Shown piece after piece: positions 57,507 to 64,000 of a stretch of DNA of 64,000 nt. The stretch lies in assembly GCF_019511375.1 (NCBI RefSeq), contig NZ_JAEUAO010000005.1, positions 1-64,000 on the forward strand, given 5' to 3'. Under the pieces are notes generated by a model. It did no database searches and had not been told where the DNA came from. It was given only the letters and a program-made list of their open reading frames with translations. Source of the stretch: Rhizobium herbae. Its GTDB lineage: Bacteria > Pseudomonadota > Alphaproteobacteria > Rhizobiales > Rhizobiaceae. The position numbers and the translations under genes were made by a program. Each line of letters starts with the position of its first letter. The first letter of the stretch is position 1.

Positions 57507-59060
57507 TCAAACGCCGATCGCCTGGGTCAGGACGTCCTCGTGCGAGCCGCCGCGATAGCCGTGGCTGGCGACGAGCTTGCCCTGGCGGAACACATGCAGA
57601 CGGTCGGCCAGTTCATAGACTTCGGGCAGATAGGACGAAATCAGGATGATGCCGGCGCCCTGTTCCAGCAGCCGGGCAAACAGGCGGTAGATTTCCGCCT
57701 TGGTGCCGACGTCGACGCCAACCGTCGGCTCGTCGAATATGAACAGCTTGGCACCATGGCTGAGCCACTTGCCGATGACGATCTTCTGCTGGTTGCCACC
57801 GGACATGGCGGAGGCCAGCACCCGCCGCGTCGGCGTCTTGATCTTCAGGTCTCTGATCTGCCGATCGGCATTGTCGATCTCGCGGCGGCGGTTGATGGTG
57901 AAACCGCTCGTCAGACGATCGAATACCGGCAGATTGATGTTGAGTCCGATCGGAAGGTTCAGGCAGAGCCCCTGGTCGCGGCGGCTTTCCGGCGCCAGCG
58001 CAATGCCAAGGTTCATCGCCTGACGCTCGTTGCGGATCTCGACCTGCTTGCCTTGCCAGTAGATCTCGCCCGACCTCACCGGCTGGCGGCCATAGAGCCC
58101 GAGCGCAAATTCGCTGCGCCCGGCGCCGATCAGGCCGTACAACCCGACAATTTCGCCTGCCCGCACCGACAGCGAGACATCCTCGAAACCGGGGCCGGTA
58201 AGTCCGCGCGTCTCAAGGATGGTGGCGCCGATCGGCAGGGTTTCCTTGTGGTAGATCTGCTCGATCGTGCGATTGATCATCAGCGCGATCAGCTCGGCGT
58301 CGTTGGTCTCGCTGATCTTGCGGGTGCCGACATGGGTGCCGTCGCGAAGCACTGAGACGCGATCGGCCAGTTCGAAGACCTCTTCCATGCGGTGGCTGAT
58401 ATAGACGATCGTCACGCCTTCGCCCTGGAGCCGGCGAATGAGGCGGAACAGTTGCGCCGATTCCTGGCGGGTGAGATAGGCGGTCGGCTCGTCAAAAATG
58501 AGGAACTGCGTGCCGCGCATCGCCGCGCGCGCCGTGGCGACGAGCTGCTGCTGGCCGATCGTCAGGCTCGAAAGAGTGGCCGCTGCGGGAAGGTTGAATC
58601 CGAGGTCGTTGAGCACGGCCTGCGCCGCAGCCGTCATGGCGCGCTTTCGCATCAGCCCTTTGTTGTTCATCTCGTCGCCGAGAAACATGTTGGCAGCGAC
58701 GCTCAGGTGCGGGCAGAGCACGACTTCCTGATGCACGGCATTGATCCCGCGAGCAATGGCTTCCGTCGGATTCGAAAGCTGGACGGGCTGGCCGCACCAG
58801 AAAACCTCGCCGGACGTTCGCCGGATCACACCGGTCAGGAGCTTGATCAGCGTCGACTTGCCGGCGCCGTTTTCGCCGACGATGGCGTGGATTTCGCCGC
58901 AGAGGAACGTCAAGCTGGCCGGCTTCAAGGCCTCGACGGCACCGTATTTCTTCTGCAGGCCCCGCAACTCAAGGATCGGCTGCCCTTTCGGAACGGGATG
59001 CCTGGCAACGGTCGCAGCGCCTTCCTCGTGCCGGTGGCTGACATCGTATAGTCCTGTCAT
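57507..59060 (-). CDS. Sugar ABC transporter ATP-binding protein (RbsA type)
   Basis: A 517-residue tandem ATPase. The first domain has intact Walker A GENGAGKST, signature LTIGQQQ and DEPTAYL; the second has the degenerate loop GLIGAGRSE but keeps SGGNQQK and DEPTVGVD, the usual asymmetry of RbsA/XylG/AraG. ATG 59060 is preceded by GGAGGAGGAG; the frame to 59132 is an extension. One pair of domains serves the permease at 56490. Confidence 0.94.
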   Translation of the reverse strand: MTGLYDVSHRHEEGAATVARHPVPKGQPILELRGLQKKYGAVEALKPASLTFLCGEIHAIVGENGAGKSTLIKLLTGVIRRTSGEVFWCGQPVQLSNPTEAIARGINAVHQEVVLCPHLSVAANMFLGDEMNNKGLMRKRAMTAAAQAVLNDLGFNLPAAATLSSLTIGQQQLVATARAAMRGTQFLIFDEPTAYLTRQESAQLFRLIRRLQGEGVTIVYISHRMEEVFELADRVSVLRDGTHVGTRKISETNDAELIALMINRTIEQIYHKETLPIGATILETRGLTGPGFEDVSLSVRAGEIVGLYGLIGAGRSEFALGLYGRQPVRSGEIYWQGKQVEIRNERQAMNLGIALAPESRRDQGLCLNLPIGLNINLPVFDRLTSGFTINRRREIDNADRQIRDLKIKTPTRRVLASAMSGGNQQKIVIGKWLSHGAKLFIFDEPTVGVDVGTKAEIYRLFARLLEQGAGIILISSYLPEVYELADRLHVFRQGKLVASHGYRGGSHEDVLTQAIGV

Positions 59061-59192
59061 GGCGGCTCCTCCTCCTGGACCCGAAAACCTGCTCCAGGCC
59101 GGAATTTCAGCCTGAGCAGGTGCGTATCGCAATCTGCGGCGGGCGGCAGGACGGTTGCCCGACGGCTAGCGTCCTGCCGCCCGGTCTTGGGA

Positions 59193-60182
59193 TCAGTTGA
59201 CCTTCGGGTTCAGAAGGGCGTCGATCTTCGGGTCGGTCATGTTGGCCTTGGTCACCAGGGTAGCGCCGGTGTCGACATTGGCTTCGACCTTCTCGCCCTT
59301 GGAAGCGGCCAGCGCGGTTTTGATGCCGTCATAGCCCATGCGATAAGGATCCTGGACGACGAGGCCGGCAAGCACGCCTTCCTTGAGGAAGCCGACCGTC
59401 TTTTCGTCGCTGTCGAAGCCGATGACCTTGATCTTGTCGCCGAGCTTGTTTTCAGCGATCGCCTGGCCGACACCCTGCGCCATGATCAGGTTGGACGCAA
59501 AGACGCCGACGAGGTTCGGGTTGGCGGTAATCAGGTCGGTCATCATGTTGAGGCCGGTGGTCGCCTGGCCGTCGGCATATTTGTCGGCGACGACCTTGAG
59601 GCCCGGATATTTCGCGGCGATCTGCTCCATGAAGCCGTTATGGCGCTGATCGAGCGAGCCGACACCCGGCAGGCTGGTGATGATGGCGACTTCGCCCTCT
59701 TCCTTGCCGGTTGCTTCCTTGATCGCGGCGGCAAGACCGTCAGCAGCGATACGGCCGCCCTGAGTGTTGTCGGTGGTCAGGAAGGAGGTGAAAGCCTTCG
59801 AATCTGCGCCCGAATCGATGCCGATGATCGGAACGGACTTTGCGGCTTCGTCGATCGGCTTGCCAAGCGCCTTGAATTCCGTGGGCGCGATGACGACCGC
59901 GGCAGGCGAGCCGGCAACGGCATTTTCGAGGATGCTGATCTGGCCGTTGATGTCTGATTCCGACTGCGCGCCGAGTTCCGGCACGTTGACGCCGAGATCC
60001 TTGCCGGCAGCCCGGGCGCCGGCCAGAACGATCTGCCAATAGAAGGACGTGGTGTCCTTGACGATGATCGGAATGGTGACGTCCTGGGCGAACGAGGTCA
60101 TCGGCATCATGGTGGCAAACACGGCAGCACCAGCAAGGCTGGTGAAGGCGCGGCGCGACAGGATATGCTTCATAAGAGTCAT
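59193..60182 (-). CDS. Sugar ABC transporter substrate-binding protein
   Basis: A 329-residue periplasmic binding protein of the Peripla_BP_4 type. The signal peptide contains SRRAFTSLAG, a twin-arginine pattern, before a hydrophobic stretch and cleavage near TSFAQD. GGRIAADGL and GFDSDEKT are typical of ribose-class binders. GGAGGAGAA precedes ATG 60182 (TTG 60200 is an artefact). First gene of the importer, preceded by two inverted repeats. Confidence 0.93.
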   Translation of the reverse strand: MTLMKHILSRRAFTSLAGAAVFATMMPMTSFAQDVTIPIIVKDTTSFYWQIVLAGARAAGKDLGVNVPELGAQSESDINGQISILENAVAGSPAAVVIAPTEFKALGKPIDEAAKSVPIIGIDSGADSKAFTSFLTTDNTQGGRIAADGLAAAIKEATGKEEGEVAIITSLPGVGSLDQRHNGFMEQIAAKYPGLKVVADKYADGQATTGLNMMTDLITANPNLVGVFASNLIMAQGVGQAIAENKLGDKIKVIGFDSDEKTVGFLKEGVLAGLVVQDPYRMGYDGIKTALAASKGEKVEANVDTGATLVTKANMTDPKIDALLNPKVN

Positions 60183-60223
60183 GGTGTTGTTCTCCTCCAA
60201 CAGCGTCTTGTTGAGTTCTCCTC

Positions 60224-60252
60224 ATCGATCCGCAAGACGCATGCGGATCGAT
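60224..60252. promoter_or_regulatory. 10-bp inverted repeat in the binding-protein leader
   Basis: ATCGATCCGC (60224-60233) and GCGGATCGAT (60243-60252), exact arms around nine bases, about 45 bases before the binding-protein start. It may be an operator, or a leader hairpin between fucU and the ABC genes. Confidence 0.45.
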
Positions 60253-60253
60253 C

Positions 60254-60267
60254 TTTTATCGATAAAA
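60254..60267. promoter_or_regulatory. 14-bp perfect palindrome
   Basis: TTTTATCGATAAAA lies directly next to the inverted repeat at 60224-60252, in an AT-rich tract upstream of the ABC importer. Probable part of a promoter/operator. Confidence 0.4.
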
Positions 60268-60418
60268 AACATTTTACTCTGGCAAGCTATCTCAGCAATT
60301 TTGAAATTGCAAGCGGCTGTTCAAATCCTTGTGCATTGATGTCCTCTCGGGGCCAAGTCTTTGTTTTTCCACCACAACGATGAAATCGGCCACGTCCCGG
60401 GCCGGGTAGTTGCAGGCC

Positions 60419-60865
60419 CTACACCCGGTATAATTCTTCCGGATGGACGACGCCCTTTTTCAGGATGATGTTTCCATAAAGCCGAAACTCCGTTGTCGCG
60501 ACGATATAGGCGGCCTTGCGCGCCCGCTCATAGAAGGCGAAGCGCTCGACCGGCACGACCCTGAATTCGCCGGAAAGCTTGTGAACCAGCTCCTGGAACT
60601 GGACGCAGACCTCCGGCTCTGCCGCCGGATCACCGACAACCTCCATCCGCCAGGCGGCTTCGTCGGCGAAGGTATCGAGCGGCATATGCGCAAGGATCGC
60701 CTCCGTGATGCCGAGTGCGTCGACCCCATCGGCCCTCACCACCTTCGGCCCCATGCTGCTCGCCGGAAAATTGGCGTCGCCGACCACGATCTCGTCGCCA
60801 TGGCCCATCGTGCGGATCGCGTGAAGCAGGTCCGGTCCGAGCAATGGATGTATTCCCTTCAGCAT
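60419..60865 (-). CDS. fucU: L-fucose mutarotase, FucU/RbsD family
   Basis: A 148-residue RbsD/FucU-type mutarotase that interconverts sugar anomers. MGHGDEIVVGDANFP carries the usual H22 and D24. At this length it fits FucU rather than RbsD. With the lactonase and mutarotase together, L-fucose is the best-supported substrate of the locus, though a related 6-deoxy sugar or D-arabinose is not excluded. Confidence 0.88.
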   Translation of the reverse strand: MLKGIHPLLGPDLLHAIRTMGHGDEIVVGDANFPASSMGPKVVRADGVDALGITEAILAHMPLDTFADEAAWRMEVVGDPAAEPEVCVQFQELVHKLSGEFRVVPVERFAFYERARKAAYIVATTEFRLYGNIILKKGVVHPEELYRV

Positions 60866-60889
60866 TCCGCTTTCCCTTTTGTGATCCGG

Positions 60890-61909
60890 CTAAACTCGAA
60901 CAGCTTCCGTTCCCAGCTCGGGCGCGACCAGCGTATGGGCGTCGTAGGGCCTAAAGTCGGCCGGCTGCAGGCGCCGTTTCGTCAATTCCATATTGCGCGT
61001 CAGGCTCGACGGCTTTGCCGTACCGAGCAGGACCGAGGCAACCATCGGATTCTGGAGCGGAAACTGGATGGCGGGTGCCGCAAGCGGCAGCCCTTGCGAC
61101 TGGGCGATCCTCTCCAGCGCATCCACCTTGTCCAGAACCTCCCGGGTTGCCGGCATATAGTCGAAATGTGATCCTTCCACCGGACCTGTCGCCAGAATAC
61201 CTGAATTGAAAACGCCGCCAACCACCAGCGAGGTTTTCTTTTTTTCGCACAGCGGCAGCAATTCGGCAGAGGCGGTGCGGTCGAGCAGCGTATAGCGCCC
61301 GGCAAGCAGGATGCAGTCGAGATCCGCCTCTTGCAAGACATCCAGGCAGACGGGGACTTCATTGACGCCAAGACCATAGGCGGAAATGGCGCCGCTCGAT
61401 TTCAGCTCCTCAAGGGCCTTGAGGCCGCCGTCGAACAGCTGGCGCAGAAAGACGCGGTTGCGCTCGGCACCGTGCGTATAGACGCCGATGTCGTGTACGA
61501 AGAGGATGTCGATGCGGTTCAGGCCAAGCCGGGCATAACTGAAATCGACCGAGCGCATGATCCCGTCGTAGGAATAGTCGTAGTCGGTGTCGAACGGCAG
61601 CGGATCGACGAAACCGTAGCTCGGCACCTTGTCGTCTGCGACCGGGCGCTGCAGGCGGCCGACCTTCGTCGACAGCACGTAACTGCCCTTGGGCTTGTCC
61701 CGCAGGAAATCCCCGACCCGTCTCTCGGCCAGGCCAAACCCATACCACGGTGCGGTATCGAAAAACCGCAGGCCCGCATCCCAGGCGGCAGCCAGCGTTT
61801 CCATCGCCGCCTCGCGCGGGCAGGCGCGATACATCCCGCCGAGCGGCGCGGTGCCGAAACTGTATTCGGTAACGGACAGATCCGTCCGACCGATCCTTCT
61901 CGTCTGCAT
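60890..61909 (-). CDS. Aldo/keto reductase, L-fucose/D-threo-aldose dehydrogenase-like
   Basis: A 339-residue aldo/keto reductase. FDTAPWYGFG, STKVGR, FVHDIG and the AKR Asp-Tyr-Lys-His pattern are visible; it resembles D-threo-aldose 1-dehydrogenases that oxidise L-fucose. ATG 61909 is preceded by GGAGGAGAGGG; the frame to 61975 is extension. It follows the dehydratase gene by 28 bases and precedes fucU by 24. With the zinc enzyme at 55387 it is one of two candidates for the first oxidation step. Confidence 0.88.
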   Translation of the reverse strand: MQTRRIGRTDLSVTEYSFGTAPLGGMYRACPREAAMETLAAAWDAGLRFFDTAPWYGFGLAERRVGDFLRDKPKGSYVLSTKVGRLQRPVADDKVPSYGFVDPLPFDTDYDYSYDGIMRSVDFSYARLGLNRIDILFVHDIGVYTHGAERNRVFLRQLFDGGLKALEELKSSGAISAYGLGVNEVPVCLDVLQEADLDCILLAGRYTLLDRTASAELLPLCEKKKTSLVVGGVFNSGILATGPVEGSHFDYMPATREVLDKVDALERIAQSQGLPLAAPAIQFPLQNPMVASVLLGTAKPSSLTRNMELTKRRLQPADFRPYDAHTLVAPELGTEAVRV

Positions 61910-61937
61910 CAACCCTCTCCTCCCCCCGACCGCTTCG

Positions 61938-63443
61938 TCAGAGTGTCGCGCCCAGGTGCCAGGGCACGAATTCATTGTCGCCGTAACCGAACAGTTCGCT
62001 CTTGGTCTTCCTTCCGGACGCGGTATCGATGATCAGGTCGAAAATCTCCCGCCCCTTGCCGGCGATTGTCGCATCACCGGTGGCTATGGTCCCGCAATCG
62101 ATATCCATGTCCTCCTCCATGGCGCGATAGAGCGCCGTGTTGCTGGTCAGCTTGATGGAGGGACAGGGGCGAGAGCCGAAACAGCTGCCGCGGCCGGTCG
62201 TGAACGTGATCACATTGGCGCCACCAGCGACCTGGCCGGTTGCCGATACGGGGTCGTAGCCGGGCGTATCCATGAAGACGAGGCCGTGTTCGGTAACCCG
62301 CTCGGCATAGTGATAGACCGCGGTCAGCGGCGAGCGGCCGCCCTTGGCCACCGCGCCGAGCGATTTTTCGAGGATGGTGGTCAGGCCGCCGCGCTTGTTG
62401 CCGGGTGACGGATTGTTGTCGAGCGAAGCGCCGTGCATCTCGACATAGCGTTCCCACCAGGAGATAAGCCCATCCAGCTTTTGCGCCACCTCTTCGTTCA
62501 CCGCGCGGCTGCGCAGCAGATGCTCGGCGCCGTAGATTTCCGAGGTTTCCGACAGGATCGCCGTGCCGCCGGCGCCGGCCAGGATATCGACCGCGGCCCC
62601 GAGCGCCGGGTTTGCGGTGATGCCCGAAAGCCCGTCCGAACCGCCGCATTGCAGGCCGACGATGAGTTCGCCGACGGGAATCGGAACGCGTTTGGCGGTT
62701 CCGACTTCCCGGGCGATCTCCTCCAGCACGCCGATCGCGCGGGCGACGGCGCGGCGCGAGCCGCCGGCATCCTGAATGTTGAAATGGCGTTTTCCGGCGC
62801 CGGAACCGCTCTGGCCGTAAAGGGTCAGCTGGTTGACCTCGCAGCCAAGGCCGACCATCAGCACCCCGCCGAAATTCACATGGCGGGTATAGCCGGCCAG
62901 CGTCCGATGCAGGTTCTTCATGCCGTCGCCTGTCGAGCTCATGCCGCAGCCCTGATCATGGACGATCGGAACGAAGCCGTCGATACCGTCATAACGCGGC
63001 AGGATGGTCCGGTTGGCCTCCTCGGCAATGGCGCGACAGACCGTGGTGGAACAGTTGACGCTGGCGATGATGCCGATGAAATTGCGCGTCGCGGCGCGGC
63101 CATCGGCGCGGCGATAACCCATGAAGGTGCGCGCCCTGTCGGCAGCGCTGGCGGCCTCCGGCGGCACCGGCGCGCCGATCGACAGGCGGTCCTGGTCAAA
63201 GGCGAGATTGTGCGAATGGACGTGGTCGCCAGGCTTGATATCGACGGTCGCGCGGCCGATCGCCTGGCCGTACTTCACCACCGGCTCGCCGACCGCAACC
63301 GGATGGATCGCCACCTTGTGCCCTGGATCGATCCTGGCTGCGGCGCGCACGCCATCCGGCAACTCGCCGCCCGGCTCGATGGCGAGCGACGCGACGGCCA
63401 CATTGTCTTGCGGCGACAAAACGATGAAGGAAGGTGCGGTCAC
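61938..63443 (-). CDS. UxaA family sugar-acid dehydratase
   Basis: A 501-residue altronate/galactarate dehydratase-family protein, with the N-terminal SAF-like region (about 1-90, KVAIHPVAVGEPV) and the large C-terminal domain (IGIIASVNCSTTVC, HDQGCGM, GLQCGGSDGLSG, TTGRGSCFGSRPCPSIKL) rich in conserved Cys. In this locus it would be expected to dehydrate L-fuconate, a job usually done by enolase-type enzymes in other bacteria; that is inference. Translation starts at GTG 63443 with GGGAG upstream. First gene of the operon. Confidence 0.88.
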   Translation of the reverse strand: MTAPSFIVLSPQDNVAVASLAIEPGGELPDGVRAAARIDPGHKVAIHPVAVGEPVVKYGQAIGRATVDIKPGDHVHSHNLAFDQDRLSIGAPVPPEAASAADRARTFMGYRRADGRAATRNFIGIIASVNCSTTVCRAIAEEANRTILPRYDGIDGFVPIVHDQGCGMSSTGDGMKNLHRTLAGYTRHVNFGGVLMVGLGCEVNQLTLYGQSGSGAGKRHFNIQDAGGSRRAVARAIGVLEEIAREVGTAKRVPIPVGELIVGLQCGGSDGLSGITANPALGAAVDILAGAGGTAILSETSEIYGAEHLLRSRAVNEEVAQKLDGLISWWERYVEMHGASLDNNPSPGNKRGGLTTILEKSLGAVAKGGRSPLTAVYHYAERVTEHGLVFMDTPGYDPVSATGQVAGGANVITFTTGRGSCFGSRPCPSIKLTSNTALYRAMEEDMDIDCGTIATGDATIAGKGREIFDLIIDTASGRKTKSELFGYGDNEFVPWHLGATL

Positions 63444-63472
63444 CCCTGGTATCTCCCTTGACGGTTTTTGTT

Positions 63473-63492
63473 TGAGCGAGCGCGCTCACTCA
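63473..63492. promoter_or_regulatory. Near-perfect 20-bp palindrome, likely GntR operator
   Basis: TGAGCGAGCGCGCTCACTCA is symmetric at 18 of 20 positions, with perfect core GAGCGCGCTC (63478-63487). It lies 10-30 bases downstream of the -10 of the minus-strand promoter at 63502-63530, where a repressor would block transcription. The adjacent divergent GntR gene is the likely binder. Confidence 0.6.
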
Positions 63493-63501
63493 TTTTTGTC
63501 T

Positions 63502-63530
63502 TTTATCTACAATAGACAGTTCGCCGTCAA
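63502..63530 (-). promoter_or_regulatory. Sigma70-type promoter of the fucose operon
   Basis: TTGACG (63530-63525), 17-base spacer, GATAAA (63507-63502) on the minus strand, about 60 bases before the GTG of the dehydratase gene. TGTCT and AGACA half-sites (63497 and 63514) frame the -10. Confidence 0.6.
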
Positions 63531-63726
63531 TGGGTATTATGCATCAGACCAGGTCGCAGCAATAAGGCAACGACCGCATCAAAAACAAAAACAGGGACCG
63601 AAACACCATGAAACTTGGGATATCAAGGCAAGACAGGGCCATACAGACCGGATAGAGCAACCGTAAAACCCGAACCGGGATTCTCCGGTTCGATCGACAG
63701 AAACCCTATCCGGCCGGCAAAAATCA

Positions 63727-64000
63727 TGGCGAAACAGAATACCGTCTTCAAGGACGCCTTCAACCGCTGCCTCAAGCTGCTCGCGGAAACCTCCGCCCTG
63801 CCTTCCGAGCCGGAGCTGGGCGCGACGATCGGGGTCAGCCGCACGACCATCCGGGCGATCCTGACGCGCATGGAAGAGCTGCAGCTGATCGCCTGGGACA
63901 AGCGCACAAAGGTGGTCCTGCGGCATCCGAAGGCCGAGGATTACTACCCGGCCGAGGAAACCGATTCGCTGTCCGAAATCATCGAGCGCAGCTTCATGCG
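63727..64000 (+). CDS. GntR family transcriptional regulator (partial, cut by window end)
   Basis: The first 91 codons of a regulator reading off the end of the window. The N-terminus is a winged helix-turn-helix of the GntR type (LPSEPELGATIGVSRTTIRA, then ILTRMEELQLI), after which the linker begins (HPKAEDYYPAEE). The ATG at 63727 is the first in frame. It is divergent from the dehydratase gene across 283 bases that include the promoter and palindrome, the typical place for the local regulator. The effector domain lies outside the window, so the subfamily cannot be stated. Confidence 0.85.

Noticed and set aside
1..64000. CRISPR arrays, tRNA or rRNA genes, insertion sequences
   Set aside because: No spaced identical repeats, no cloverleaf-like segments in the intergenic gaps, and no transposase or integrase motifs were recognised by eye; a tRNAscan/Infernal run could still find something small.

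Overview
The window reads as chromosomal DNA of a Rhizobiaceae alphaproteobacterium (Rhizobium/Agrobacterium/Ensifer relatives). The main evidence is gene order. The runs hslU-hslV / hisB-hisH-hisA-hisF-hisE-coaA, pckA / chvI-chvG-hprK-manX-ptsH-ahcY-divL, tsaE-murU-addB-addA-trxA and trpF-trpB-trpA-accD-folC are together typical of the origin-proximal chromosome in this family. Family-specific proteins (MmcB, DUF1402, DUF2628, DUF2852, the Atu4866 family, a TsaE-kinase fusion) support the same placement. The genus cannot be fixed from the sequence alone.

Layout. 1-5.9 kb: an ornithine-cyclodeaminase-like protein, the RNA helicase HrpB and the redox two-component pair ActS/ActR. 5.9-16.3 kb is the more variable stretch: mmcB, a lipoprotein L,D-transpeptidase with a CtrA-like site just upstream, an AraC regulator facing an SDR/Atu4866 pair, malate synthase G, a lone hydantoinase-A-like protein, an unknown secreted protein, a cytochrome P450 broken by an internal deletion, and a DUF1402 protein. 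16.4-23.7 kb: the HslUV protease (with an acetyltransferase gene between its subunits) divergent from the histidine operon, which carries a DUF2628 membrane protein and an unusual partial duplication of the start of hisF, ending with coaA. 23.7-27.0 kb: AlkB-like dioxygenase, a chimeric small protein, ArfB and PEP carboxykinase.

27.4-45.4 kb: the ChvI/ChvG envelope-stress system with the truncated HPr kinase and the regulatory PTS proteins ManX and HPr, then S-adenosylhomocysteinase, the tyrosine-type pseudo-kinase DivL, the TsaE-AmgK fusion with MurU (t6A synthesis plus MurNAc recycling), AddB/AddA recombination nuclease and thioredoxin. 45.5-54.4 kb, all on the minus strand: an acetyltransferase, folC-accD-trpA-trpB-trpF, a zinc metallopeptidase, a DUF2852 protein and the intracellular PHB depolymerase.

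54.5-64 kb: an accessory sugar-acid locus best read as non-phosphorylative L-fucose catabolism. It has an UxaA-family dehydratase, aldo/keto reductase, FucU mutarotase, a three-gene ABC importer, a zinc dehydrogenase and an L-fuconolactonase-like hydrolase, all on the minus strand. A divergent GntR-family regulator is cut off by the window end, and the shared intergenic region has a clear promoter and a near-perfect palindrome.

No transposases, CRISPR arrays, rRNA or tRNA genes were recognised. I did not find an undescribed multi-gene system. The most unusual items are the hisF leader duplication, the Kbp-headed chimera, the frameshifted small membrane protein next to trpF, the one-step P450 deletion and several unexplained inverted repeats. 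Almost all large open frames antisense to glcB, hyuA, ahcY, divL and addA are compositional shadows of high-GC genes.
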